In this document: piece after piece, positions 10,464 to 18,339 of the stretch
How positions within the stretch are numbered: the stretch's first letter is position 1
Layout of the letters: the number at the start of each line of letters is the position of its first letter
Origin: Terrabacter aerolatus
GTDB taxonomy: Bacteria; Actinomycetota; Actinomycetes; Actinomycetales; Dermatophilaceae
Direction of reading: 5' to 3'
DNA length: 64,000 nucleotides
Assembly (NCBI RefSeq): GCF_007991735.1
Contig: NZ_BJYX01000002.1
Span: 62,001 to 126,000 of the forward strand
Made by a program: the position numbers and the translations under genes
Notes under the pieces: generated by a model
The model's database searches: none
Told to the model about the DNA's origin: nothing
The model's input: only the letters and a program-made list of their open reading frames with translations

Positions 10464-10901
10464 TCAGGGGACGAGGCGCTCCACGGCTGCGCCGAGGCGG
10501 GGCAGCGCCGCGACGACGTGATCCTTGGCCTTGCCGCGCAGCGAGCCGTAGACCTTGGCCGCCGAGCCGTGCGACGTGTTGGCCGCCTTGGCGTCCGTCA
10601 CGGCGAGCAGGGCGTCCGCGGCCGCCTCGGGCTGGGCCGCGAGGTGGGCGCCGAAGGGCTGCTCACCCTTGGTGGCCCAGAACGGGTCGAGGGCACTGGC
10701 GAACTGGGGGAGCAGGCGGTCGGTGGCACTCGTGACGAAGTTCCCGCCGAGCTTCTTCGCGGCGGCGTAGCCGGCCTTGACGGCGGCGCCGCCGAGACCG
10801 GACTTCTCGGAGACCTCGGCGTCGATGACGTCGGTGAGGGTGGCGACGGCGACGGGCCTGCGGGTGGGCTCGAGGAGGGCGTCGGACACGGCGGTGCTCA
10901 T
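10464..10901 (-). CDS. Small conserved protein, DUF6918-like
   Basis: 145 residues, soluble, helical, with an N-terminus of the form SDALLEPTRRPVAVATLTDVIDAEVSEKSGLGGAAVKAGY that I associate with the actinobacterial DUF6918 family (recalled, not searched). Function is not known. ATG at 10901 is chosen because AGGAG lies 8 bases upstream; a much longer frame continues upstream but is a high-GC artefact. It lies antisense between ndh and atpC, interrupting the ATP synthase gene set. Confidence 0.75.
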   Translation of the reverse strand: MSTAVSDALLEPTRRPVAVATLTDVIDAEVSEKSGLGGAAVKAGYAAAKKLGGNFVTSATDRLLPQFASALDPFWATKGEQPFGAHLAAQPEAAADALLAVTDAKAANTSHGSAAKVYGSLRGKAKDHVVAALPRLGAAVERLVP

Positions 10902-10982
10902 GGGGAAGACTCCTGTAGAGGGTCGGGGATCGGAGCGGGCGGCCTGCGCCACCTCGCGTACGGAGCATCCTTGCAGAGGCAC

Positions 10983-10988
10983 TAAACT
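10983..10988 (+). promoter_or_regulatory. Putative -10 element for atpC
   Basis: TAAACT lies 31 bases before the atpC start, in the gap after the antisense gene. No good -35 is seen. Since atpC has no upstream gene on its strand for 600 bases, a local promoter is needed. Confidence 0.4.
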
Positions 10989-11019
10989 GCTGAGGACACC
11001 CCCACGATCCGGAGGAAAC

Positions 11020-11295
11020 GTGAGTTCGCTCAAGGTAGAGATGGTTGCCGCCGACCGGAAGGTCTGGGAGGGCGAGGCCAAGTTCGTACGCGCTCGGTCC
11101 ATCTCGGGCGAGCTGGGCATCCTGCCGGGCCACGCACCGTTGCTCGGTGTCCTCGTCGAGGGCGAGGTGTCCATCGAGTCCCTCGAGGGCGAGCGTCGCA
11201 CCGTGACGGTCGACGGTGGGTTCCTCTCCGTCGACTCCGACGTGGTGACCATCGTCGCCGAGCACGTCGACGCCTCGTCACTGCAGACGAACTGA
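11020..11295 (+). CDS. atpC: ATP synthase F1 subunit epsilon
   Basis: 91 residues. The beta-sandwich domain is intact, with the conserved GELGILPGHAPLLGVL near residues 28-43. The C-terminal helical domain of the E. coli type is missing, as in other actinobacteria, so inhibition by an extended C-terminal helix is not expected. GTG at 11020 follows GGAGGAAAC. It is detached from atpD by a terminator, ndh and an antisense gene. Confidence 0.96.
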   Translation: MSSLKVEMVAADRKVWEGEAKFVRARSISGELGILPGHAPLLGVLVEGEVSIESLEGERRTVTVDGGFLSVDSDVVTIVAEHVDASSLQTN

Positions 11296-11303
11296 GGTCG
11301 CGC

Positions 11304-11741
11304 GTGCCGACCGTTCTCGTCTCGACCGAGATCGTGATCGGCACCCTGCTGGTGGTCGCGGTGGTCGTCCTCGCGACGACCTTCCTGCGTCGCCGCTACA
11401 TCGCCAAGGGGCTCCCGCTGACGCTGTGCGGCCTGCGCCGGTCCCCGTCCGACCGCTGGCGCCTGGGCCTCATCAGGTTCGGCGACAACGCCCTCGAGTG
11501 GTACACCCTCGGGGGCGTCTCCGTCCGGCCGCGGCACCGTTGGCTGCGCCAGCGCCTGCTGCTCGACGTGCCCGAGCCGCTCAGCGGGAGCGAGTCGCTC
11601 CCGCTCCTGCCCGGAGCGAGCCGGGTGCCGTGCAGCGACGGCGACCGCGACTTCGAGCTGGCCCTGCAAGGACCCGCCTACACCGCGCTGCGGTCGTGGC
11701 AGGAGGCCGCGCCTCCCGGCTACAACGTCAACGTCGCCTGA
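11304..11741 (+). CDS. DUF2550 family membrane-anchored protein
   Basis: 145 residues. One N-terminal transmembrane helix (about 9-27) is followed by a basic linker and a compact cytoplasmic domain with [20 protein letters not shown], characteristic of DUF2550. The gene follows atpC by 8 bases, as Rv1312 does in M. tuberculosis. Function is unknown; conserved linkage suggests a role tied to ATP synthase or the envelope. GTG start at 11304. Confidence 0.85.
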   Translation: MPTVLVSTEIVIGTLLVVAVVVLATTFLRRRYIAKGLPLTLCGLRRSPSDRWRLGLIRFGDNALEWYTLGGVSVRPRHRWLRQRLLLDVPEPLSGSESLPLLPGASRVPCSDGDRDFELALQGPAYTALRSWQEAAPPGYNVNVA

Positions 11742-11787
11742 CGGGAGGCCCCCACGGGCTTCGCCGGGCGTATGCCGGGTGGCCGGG

Positions 11788-12432
11788 TCAGGCTTTCGTG
11801 GATCGCTCAGGCTTCTCGACGCGTCCACCGCCGGGCTGCCACAGCACGTCGCCGCCGATCGGCTTGTTGGCGATACGGGCCAGGATGAAGAGCAGGTCCG
11901 AGAGGCGGTTGAGGTACTTCGCCGTGAGGACGTTGACGCCACCGACCCCGCGGGCGTCCGTGCCCTCGGGAGCCGGCTCGGTACCGTGCTCGTCGACGGC
12001 GGCCCAGGCGGACCGCTCGGCCCGTCGCACGATGGTCGTCGCGAGGTGCAGGTGGGCCGACCCGGGGGTGCCACCGGGAAGGATGAACGACCGCAGCTTC
12101 TCGACCTGCTCGAGGTAGTGGTCGCAGTCCTTCTCGAGGTCGTCGACCCAGGGCTGCTCGACGCGCAGCGGGGGGTAGTCGTAGCGCTCGCGCAGCGGCG
12201 TCGACAGGTCGGCGCCGACGTCGAAGAGCTCGTTCTGCACCCGCTGCAGCGTCGCCGTGACCTCGTCGGTGAGGCCGCCGCACGCGACGGCGATGCCGAT
12301 CGCGGCGTTGGCCTCGTTGGAGTCGGCGTAGGCGTGCAGCCGCGCGTCGTTCTTGCTGACCCGCGAGAAGTCGCCGAGGCTCGTCGTGCCGTCGTCGCCG
12401 GTGCGCGTGTAGATCCGCGTCAGGTTGACCAT
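11788..12432 (-). CDS. Cob(I)alamin adenosyltransferase, PduO type
   Basis: 214 residues. ATP-binding [19 protein letters not shown] at the N-terminus, RRAERSAW near residue 136 and [13 protein letters not shown] near 185 are PduO signatures. It makes adenosylcobalamin, the cofactor of the MeaA-type mutase encoded 2 kb away, which supplies a natural partner. The start ATG at 12432 lacks a clear ribosome-binding site; GAGAGT lies 6 bases upstream, possibly a leaderless promoter variant. The same gene sits antisense next to murA in mycobacteria. Confidence 0.93.
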   Translation of the reverse strand: MVNLTRIYTRTGDDGTTSLGDFSRVSKNDARLHAYADSNEANAAIGIAVACGGLTDEVTATLQRVQNELFDVGADLSTPLRERYDYPPLRVEQPWVDDLEKDCDHYLEQVEKLRSFILPGGTPGSAHLHLATTIVRRAERSAWAAVDEHGTEPAPEGTDARGVGGVNVLTAKYLNRLSDLLFILARIANKPIGGDVLWQPGGGRVEKPERSTKA

Positions 12433-12485
12433 GGGCCCACTCTCTCACCCGCGTCGGCCGGTCCGGTGGCCGCCCACGTCCCCGC

Positions 12486-12491
12486 TAGGGT
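12486..12491 (+). promoter_or_regulatory. -10 element of leaderless murA promoter
   Basis: TAGGGT followed by 7 bases and then the GTG start of murA, with no ribosome-binding site. Confidence 0.6.
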
Positions 12492-12498
12492 TCGGTGG

Positions 12499-13785
12499 GT
12501 GAGAGAGCGATTCCGGGTCGTCGGTGGGGCACACCTCGTGGGCGAGGTGCGCGTGGTGGGCGCCAAGAACAGTGCGCTCAAGCTGATGGCCGTGGCCCTG
12601 CTGGCCGTGGGTCGCACGACCTTGACCAACGTCCCGGCCATCGCCGACGTGACGATCATGGCCGAGCTCCTGCGGCGGCTCGGGGTCGGCGTCGACTACG
12701 ACGCTGCGGCCGGCGTCGTGGTCCTCGACGTGCCCGAGCGCATCGGCCACCGCGCCGACTATGAGCTCGTCCGGGCGCTGCGGGCCTCGATCTCGGTGCT
12801 CGGCCCGCTCGTGGCCCGCGTGGGGGAGGCGGACGTCGCCGTGCCCGGCGGGGACGCCATCGGCTCGCGTGGTCTCGACCTGCACGCGGCAGGGCTCGAG
12901 GCGCTGGGGGCCGAGGTCCACGTGACCCACGGCTACCTCGTCGCCACGGCGCCGCGTGGGCTGACGGGCGCCGAGATCCGCCTGGACTTCCCGAGCGTGG
13001 GGGCGACCGAGAACATCCTGACGGCCGCGGTCCTGGCCCGCGGCACGACGACGATCGACAACGTCGCCAAGGAGCCCGAGATCGTCGACATTGCGCAGAT
13101 GCTCATCTCGATGGGCGCCCGCGTCGAGGGCGCCGGCACGTCCCGCATCACCGTCCACGGGGTCGAGGCGCTGGCCCCGACGGAGCACGCCGTCGTCTCG
13201 GACCGCATCGCGGCCGGTACCTGGGCGTTCGCGGCAGCGACGACCCGCGGCGACATCGAGATCGTCGGTGGTGTGGCCGACCACCTCCGAGCCCCTCTGG
13301 GGGCCCTCGAGTCGGCCGGCTGCCACGTCGAGGTCACCGACCGTGGGTTCCGGGTGTCCGCCGTCGACCGGCGTCCCCGCGCCTTCGACGTCGCGACCCT
13401 GCCCTACCCGGGCTTCCCGACCGACCTGCAGCCCTTCGCCCTGTCCTACAACGCCGTCGCCGACGGGTCGGCGATGGTCACCGAGAACCTGTTCGAGGCG
13501 CGGTTCCGCACCGTCCAGGAGCTGGCCCGCCTCGGCGCCGACGCGCAGGTCGACGGTCACCACGTCATGACGCACGGCGTGCCGATCCTGTCCGGTGCCC
13601 CGGTCGAGAGCAGCGACATCCGCTCGGGCGCGGCGCTCGTCATCGCCGGACTCGTGGCGGAGGGCGAGACCCTGGTCAGCGGCGTCCACCACATCGACCG
13701 CGGCTACCCGCGTTTCGAGGAGGCGCTGCGGGCGATGGGGGCCGAGGTCACCCGCGAGCCCGACGACGAGCCGCCGTTCGCCTAG
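12499..13785 (+). CDS. murA: UDP-N-acetylglucosamine 1-carboxyvinyltransferase
   Basis: 428 residues. It adds enolpyruvate from PEP to UDP-GlcNAc, the first committed step of peptidoglycan synthesis, in the cytoplasm. The N-terminal [12 protein letters not shown] and the active loop [14 protein letters not shown] are clear. In the loop the usual cysteine is replaced by aspartate, the same exchange that makes the mycobacterial enzyme insensitive to fosfomycin. GTG at 12499 is chosen from the TAGGGT-N7-GTG arrangement. The 219 bases after the gene hold only a short tandem repeat. Confidence 0.96.
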   Translation: MRERFRVVGGAHLVGEVRVVGAKNSALKLMAVALLAVGRTTLTNVPAIADVTIMAELLRRLGVGVDYDAAAGVVVLDVPERIGHRADYELVRALRASISVLGPLVARVGEADVAVPGGDAIGSRGLDLHAAGLEALGAEVHVTHGYLVATAPRGLTGAEIRLDFPSVGATENILTAAVLARGTTTIDNVAKEPEIVDIAQMLISMGARVEGAGTSRITVHGVEALAPTEHAVVSDRIAAGTWAFAAATTRGDIEIVGGVADHLRAPLGALESAGCHVEVTDRGFRVSAVDRRPRAFDVATLPYPGFPTDLQPFALSYNAVADGSAMVTENLFEARFRTVQELARLGADAQVDGHHVMTHGVPILSGAPVESSDIRSGAALVIAGLVAEGETLVSGVHHIDRGYPRFEEALRAMGAEVTREPDDEPPFA

Positions 13786-13809
13786 CCCGTCCTGGTCGGT
13801 CGGCAGCGG

Positions 13810-13831
13810 GTCGGCGGCAGGTCGGCGGCAG
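13810..13831. repeat. Two tandem copies of an 11-bp unit
   Basis: GTCGGCGGCAG is present twice in a row, flanked by degenerate copies, in the gap after murA. No further structure was recognised in 13786-14004; the segment 13880-13935 is somewhat AT-richer and may hold the promoter of the next gene. Confidence 0.6.
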
Positions 13832-14004
13832 GTCGGGGGACGGATCGTCCACCTTTGCCGGATGTGCTCCGATCGGGTCATGGTGCCGCGTCACGTTGTT
13901 CGCGCGAAGGTCGTATTTCTTGACCACTTCTTGACTCCGAGGGGCAACGTTTTCGTCGGCTGAGGCGTCATCATGGTGACGGCACAGCGTTGAGAGGGGT
14001 CTGC

Positions 14005-14373
14005 ATGACGCTGAACACCCACCGCAGGGGTCCGGTCCGAGTGCTCGACGCGCCCGACGGCCACGATGTCATCATCGAGGGTCGTCTCGACGTCCACACG
14101 GTGCCGGACATCCGCGACGCGATCCACGCGGTCATCAACGAGGGGCCGGGCGAGCTGCGCCTGCACCTCGGGGACGCCGAGATCGGCGACGCCACGGGTC
14201 TCGGGGTCATCGTCCACCTCCACCGGCGTGCCACCCGGGCGGAGCGTCGCCTGCTGCTCGTCGACGCGAGCGACCGCACGACGCGGCTGCTGCGTGGCTG
14301 CCGGCTCGAACGCATCCTCGCGCCACGGCACCCGGTGTCCGACGGCGTGACTGTGGCGCCTCTCACCGCCTGA
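14005..14373 (+). CDS. STAS-domain protein, anti-sigma factor antagonist-like
   Basis: About 122 residues. The fold shows the STAS pattern: GHDVIIEGRLDVHTVPDIRDAI, then LRLHLGDAEIGDATGLGVIVHLHRRA. At the phosphorylated position of SpoIIAA/RsbV-type proteins (DS-x-G) a threonine is present (GDATGLG), which may still be phosphorylatable. ATG at 14005 follows GAGAGGGG; TTG at 13990 is the alternative. No anti-sigma kinase or sigma gene is adjacent, so it is an orphan partner. Confidence 0.75.
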   Translation: MTLNTHRRGPVRVLDAPDGHDVIIEGRLDVHTVPDIRDAIHAVINEGPGELRLHLGDAEIGDATGLGVIVHLHRRATRAERRLLLVDASDRTTRLLRGCRLERILAPRHPVSDGVTVAPLTA

Positions 14374-14401
14374 GCGCCTGCCCACGGCGAGACGCCGCCG
14401 C

Positions 14402-14407
14402 TACCGT
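14402..14407 (+). promoter_or_regulatory. -10 element of leaderless meaA promoter
   Basis: TACCGT, 6 bases, then ATG at 14414; no ribosome-binding site. Confidence 0.55.
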
Positions 14408-14413
14408 CGAGCC

Positions 14414-16495
14414 ATGTCTTCGACGGAGAGCACACCGCCCGCGGCTGCCCGGGTGACGCCCGACCGGCCCTGGGTCATGCGCACGTATGCCGGCCACTCG
14501 AGTGCCGCCGCGAGCAACGCGCTCTACCGTCGGAACCTCGACAAGGGGCAGACCGGCCTGTCGGTCGCCTTCGACCTGCCGACCCAGACCGGCTATGACC
14601 CCGACCACGTGCTCTCGCGCGGCGAGGTCGGCAAGGTCGGCGTCCCGATCAGCCACATCGGTGACATGGCCGCACTCTTCGCCGACATCCCGCTGCGCGA
14701 GATGAACACATCGATGACGATCAACGCGACGGCCATGTGGCTGCTCGCCCTCTACCAGGTCGCCGCCGAGCAGCAGGCCGAGGCGGCCGGAGACGACCCG
14801 GCGGACTGGGTGCACGCCCTCGCGGGGACGACGCAGAACGACATCATCAAGGAGTACCTCTCGCGGGGGACCTACGTCTTCCCGCCCGGTCCGTCGCTGC
14901 GGCTCATCACCGACCTCGTCGCCTACACGGTGCGCGAGATCCCGAAGTGGAACCCCGTCAACATCTGCAGCTACCACCTGCAGGAGGCCGGCGCCACGCC
15001 CGTGCAGGAGATCGCCTACGCCATGTCGACGGCCGTCGCGGTGCTCGACGCGGTGCGCGACTCGGGGCAGGTTCCGGCCGAGGAGTTCTCGAGCGTGGTG
15101 GCCCGGATCTCCTTCTTCGTCAACGCCGGCGTCCGCTTCGTCGAGGAGATGTGCAAGATGCGCGCCTTCGTGCAGCTGTGGGACGAGCTGACCCGCGAGC
15201 GCTACGGCGTCACGGACGCCAAGGCCCGACGCTTCCGCTACGGCGTCCAGGTCAACAGCCTCGGCCTGACCGAGGCCCAGCCCGAGAACAACGTCCAGCG
15301 CATCGTCCTCGAGATGCTCGGCGTGACGCTGTCCAAGGACGCGAGGGCGCGCGCGGTCCAGCTGCCGGCCTGGAACGAGGCCCTCGGCCTCCCGCGACCG
15401 TGGGACCAGCAGTGGAGCCTGCGCATGCAGCAGGTGCTCGCCTACGAGTCCGACCTGCTCGAGTACGACGACCTGTTCACCGGGTCGGTCGTCGTCGAGG
15501 CCAAGGTCGCCGAGCTCGTCGCGGGCGCCCGGGCCGAGATGGCGCGCATCGAGGAGCTGGGTGGGGCGGTCGCGGCGGTCGAGTCGGGCTACATGAAGTC
15601 CGCACTCGTCGCCTCGCACGCGGAACGTCGCCGCCGCATCGAGGCCGGCGAGGCCGTCGTCGTGGGTCTCAACCGGTTCGAGACGACCGAGCCCAACCCG
15701 CTGACCGCCGACCTCGACACGGCGATCCAGGCCGTCGACGCCGACGTCGAGCGGCACGCCTCCGAGTCCGTACGCGGATGGCGCCAGGCGCGTGACGCCG
15801 ACCCCGAGCGCCGCGAGCGGGCGCGAGCCGCGACGGAGCGCCTCCGTTCCGACGCCGCGTCGGGCGCCAACCTCATGGCCGCGTCGCTCGAGTGCGCCCG
15901 CGCGGGCGTGACGACGGGGGAGTGGACCGCCGCCCTGCGTGAGCAGTTCGGCGAGTACCGCGCTCCCACAGGCGTGTCCGGCTCGGTGGGGGTGGCCTCG
16001 AGCGAGCCGGGTGACGCCCTGTCGCGGGTGCGCGAGCTGGTCGCCGGTACCGGTGAGGAGCTGGGTGAGAAGCTGCGCATCCTCGTCGGCAAGCCCGGCC
16101 TCGACGGGCACAGCAACGGCGCCGAGCAGGTGGCCGTGCGGGCTCGCGACGCCGGCTTCGAGGTCGTCTACCAGGGCATCCGCCTGACGCCGGAGCAGAT
16201 CGTCGCCGCAGCCGTGGCCGAGGACGTCCACCTCGTCGGGATCTCGATCCTCAGCGGCTCGCACATGGAGCTCGTGCCCGAGGTGCTCCGCGGGCTGCGC
16301 GAGGCAGGCGCGGGTGACGTGCCGGTCATCGTCGGTGGCATCATCCCCGAGTCCGACGCCGCGGCCCTGCGGGCGGCCGGGGTCGCCATGGTCTTCACGC
16401 CGAAGGACTTCGGGCTCAACGACATCATGGGCGAGATGGTCGGTGTGATCCGGGCCGCACGCGGGCTCGCGCCGCTCGAGTCCGCCCCGGCCTGA
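14414..16495 (+). CDS. meaA: MeaA-type adenosylcobalamin-dependent acyl-CoA mutase (ethylmalonyl-CoA mutase-like)
   Basis: 693 residues. The N-terminal 540 residues form the acyl-CoA mutase barrel (RTYAGHSSAAASNALYR, SVAFDLPTQTGYD, AGTTQNDIIKEYLSRGTY, NICSYHLQEAGATP); the C-terminal 130 form the B12 domain with base-off motif DGHSNG and GGIIPESD. One chain carries both domains, unlike the usual two-subunit methylmalonyl-CoA mutase of actinobacteria. Family knowledge: MeaA proteins rearrange (2R)-ethylmalonyl-CoA to methylsuccinyl-CoA. Ccr, epimerase and MeaB in this window fit that pathway. Substrate choice over methylmalonyl- or isobutyryl-CoA is inference. Confidence 0.88.
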   Translation: MSSTESTPPAAARVTPDRPWVMRTYAGHSSAAASNALYRRNLDKGQTGLSVAFDLPTQTGYDPDHVLSRGEVGKVGVPISHIGDMAALFADIPLREMNTSMTINATAMWLLALYQVAAEQQAEAAGDDPADWVHALAGTTQNDIIKEYLSRGTYVFPPGPSLRLITDLVAYTVREIPKWNPVNICSYHLQEAGATPVQEIAYAMSTAVAVLDAVRDSGQVPAEEFSSVVARISFFVNAGVRFVEEMCKMRAFVQLWDELTRERYGVTDAKARRFRYGVQVNSLGLTEAQPENNVQRIVLEMLGVTLSKDARARAVQLPAWNEALGLPRPWDQQWSLRMQQVLAYESDLLEYDDLFTGSVVVEAKVAELVAGARAEMARIEELGGAVAAVESGYMKSALVASHAERRRRIEAGEAVVVGLNRFETTEPNPLTADLDTAIQAVDADVERHASESVRGWRQARDADPERRERARAATERLRSDAASGANLMAASLECARAGVTTGEWTAALREQFGEYRAPTGVSGSVGVASSEPGDALSRVRELVAGTGEELGEKLRILVGKPGLDGHSNGAEQVAVRARDAGFEVVYQGIRLTPEQIVAAAVAEDVHLVGISILSGSHMELVPEVLRGLREAGAGDVPVIVGGIIPESDAAALRAAGVAMVFTPKDFGLNDIMGEMVGVIRAARGLAPLESAPA

Positions 16496-16502
16496 GCAGG
16501 CG

Positions 16503-16508
16503 TAGCGT
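16503..16508 (+). promoter_or_regulatory. -10 element, leaderless promoter
   Basis: TAGCGT, 7 bases, then ATG at 16516. Confidence 0.5.
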
Positions 16509-16515
16509 CGCGGGT

Positions 16516-16863
16516 ATGAGCGACCTGCAGTGTGCCGCGCGCATCATCGTCGTCAACCCGCCGGGACTCGCGGACGTCGCGTGGCTCGCGTCGGCCATCC
16601 ACCTCGAGAAGATCCAGGCGGTGTATGCCGCCGACGACGTCCCGGACACCGGGCCGGTCGAGTCCCTGGCCGACGACCTCGGGGTCCCCTCCCACCTCGG
16701 TCACGGTGACCTGCACGACGGGTCGTCCGGGCTGGAGGAGCTCGTCGACCGGCACCGGGGTGAGAGCGTCGTCGTCGTGCGTGGCGGCGACTCCGCCGAG
16801 CCGGTGCTGCTGCTCGTCGACGCCGACGGCACGACGCGTCGGTCGCTCGAGGGCCTGTCCTGA
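16516..16863 (+). CDS. Small protein, possible degenerate histidine-phosphatase fold
   Basis: 115 residues, no membrane segment. I do not recognise a named family. The pattern IIVVNPPGLADVAWLASAIHLEKIQAVYAADDVPDTGPVESLADDLG resembles the first half of phosphoglycerate-mutase-type phosphatases (IxAVYSS..RA..TA..LA..LG), and GESVVVVRGGDSAEPVLLL the later (V)VVSHG region, but both catalytic histidine motifs are missing. If so it is a non-catalytic relative. It lies between meaA and an AlkD-like gene, 23 bases before the latter. Confidence 0.6.
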   Translation: MSDLQCAARIIVVNPPGLADVAWLASAIHLEKIQAVYAADDVPDTGPVESLADDLGVPSHLGHGDLHDGSSGLEELVDRHRGESVVVVRGGDSAEPVLLLVDADGTTRRSLEGLS

Positions 16864-16886
16864 GTCCCGCGGCCTCCGCCGACACG

Positions 16887-17555
16887 GTGCTCGCCGAGCT
16901 GGAGGCGGAGCACAGCGACGAGGCCCTCGCCTCGGTGCGCCGGCGCCTGGACCCGGACGAGGAGGCCCTCGGCGTGCGGATGGGCACGCTCTTCGCCATC
17001 GCCAAGCGCCACACGGGACTTCCGCTGACGGAGGTCGAGCGACTCCTCGCCCACCCGGCCTACGAGCCGCGGCTCGCCGCCCTGTGCGTCCTCGACTTCA
17101 AGGCGCGGCGCAAGCGCATCGACGGCCACGGCCGCGGCACGCTCGCTCGGACCTACCTGGGCCATCACGACCGGATCACGACGTGGGACATGGTCGATCG
17201 TGCCGCGCCCCGTGTGATCGGGCTGTGGCTCGTGGGTCGCGACAAGCAGGTCCTGCGGGACCTCGCGGGGTCGCCCGACCCGCTCCGCCGACGGACCGCC
17301 ATGACGGCACCACTGGGCCTGCTCGACACCCCCGACGTCGAGGTCGGCTGGGAGCTTGCCGCGCAGCTCGCCACCGACCGGGACCCACTGGTGCACAAGC
17401 CGGTCGGCATCTTCCTCAAGCATGCCGGCAGCCGTGACCAGGACCGGCTCGTGGGCTTCCTGGAGGAGCACGCCTCCGACCTGCCGCGGCCCGCCGTCCG
17501 CCTGGCCGTCGAGAAGCTGCCGCCGGAGCTGCGAGCGCGATGGGTCGGACGCTGA
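16887..17555 (+). CDS. AlkD-like DNA alkylation repair protein
   Basis: 222 residues made of HEAT-like helical repeats. RMGTLFAIAKRHTGLPLTEVERLL, then YEPRLAALCVLDFKARR, TWDMVDRAAPRVIGLWL and VHKPVGIFLKHAG follow the order of AlkD/AlkC family proteins that excise alkylated bases. The start is uncertain: GTG at 16887 is the first standard start, yet the frame is open upstream to 16860. It neighbours nucS, tail to tail with a 3-base gap, giving a small DNA-repair pair. Confidence 0.8.
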   Translation: MLAELEAEHSDEALASVRRRLDPDEEALGVRMGTLFAIAKRHTGLPLTEVERLLAHPAYEPRLAALCVLDFKARRKRIDGHGRGTLARTYLGHHDRITTWDMVDRAAPRVIGLWLVGRDKQVLRDLAGSPDPLRRRTAMTAPLGLLDTPDVEVGWELAAQLATDRDPLVHKPVGIFLKHAGSRDQDRLVGFLEEHASDLPRPAVRLAVEKLPPELRARWVGR

Positions 17556-17558
17556 ACC

Positions 17559-18254
17559 TCAGAAGAGGCGCGACTCCGCGTCGTCGATGCCCTTGAGGGC
17601 GTCGTAGTCGAGCACGACGCAACGGATGCCGCGGTCCTCGGCGAGGGTGCGGGCCTGCGGCTTGATCTGCTGGGCCGCGAAGACGCCCGTGACGGGCGCG
17701 AGGTGCGGGTCGCGGTTCATCAGCTCGAGGTAGCGGGTCAGCTGCTCGACGCCGTCGATCTCGCCACGGCGCTTGATCTCGACCGCGACGCTCGTGCCCG
17801 ACGAGTCCCTGGCCAGGATGTCGACCGGTCCGATGGCCGTCATGTACTCGCGGCGCACGAGCGACCAGCCGTGCCCGAGCGTGTGGATGTGCTCGGCGAG
17901 CAGCCGCTGGAGGTGGGCCTCGACGCCGTCCTTGACGAGGCCGGGGTCGATGCCGAGCTCGTGGTCCGAGTCGTGCAGGACCTCGTGGATGAGCACGGTC
18001 AGGCGGTCCTCGCTCTTGGCGTGCTGCACGCGCCAGACGGCGACGACGCCCTCGTCCGTCTGGCTCTCGTCGGGGTCGACCTCGGCCATGGTGCACGGCG
18101 GTGACATCCAGTTGAGCGGCTTGTACGAGCCCCCGTCGCTGTGGACGAGGACCGAGCCGTCGGCCTTGACGACGAGCAGCCGGGTCGCGAGTGGGAGGTG
18201 GGCGGTGAGACGACCGTCGTAGTCGACGCTGCACCGGGCTATGACGAGACGCAC
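17559..18254 (-). CDS. nucS: Mismatch-specific endonuclease NucS/EndoMS
   Basis: 231 residues, the usual length. N-terminal DNA-binding/dimer domain, then the nuclease core with VDILARD and VAVEIKRRG (D-x(n)-E-x-K) near residues 155-175. The C-terminus SRLF resembles the clamp-binding tail of the family. In actinobacteria lacking MutS/MutL, NucS performs mismatch correction. The start is GTG at 18254, supported by a TAGGGT hexamer 6 bases upstream. The gene is also close to the mce/thiolase pair in M. tuberculosis. Confidence 0.95.
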   Translation of the reverse strand: MRLVIARCSVDYDGRLTAHLPLATRLLVVKADGSVLVHSDGGSYKPLNWMSPPCTMAEVDPDESQTDEGVVAVWRVQHAKSEDRLTVLIHEVLHDSDHELGIDPGLVKDGVEAHLQRLLAEHIHTLGHGWSLVRREYMTAIGPVDILARDSSGTSVAVEIKRRGEIDGVEQLTRYLELMNRDPHLAPVTGVFAAQQIKPQARTLAEDRGIRCVVLDYDALKGIDDAESRLF

Positions 18255-18260
18255 CGGACC

Positions 18261-18266
18261 ACCCTA
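18261..18266 (-). promoter_or_regulatory. -10 element of leaderless nucS promoter
   Basis: On the minus strand TAGGGT lies 6 bases before the nucS GTG. Confidence 0.6.
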
Positions 18267-18339
18267 GAGGAGGTCGCGTGGGGAGCGTCACGCCCGCGGC
18301 GGGTGTGGTCGGCGCGGCCGCTCTGCGAGACTTTCGCCC

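Noticed and set aside
13919-13936. TTGACC and TTGACT as -35 boxes for the STAS gene
   Set aside because: Neither has a matching -10 at proper distance.
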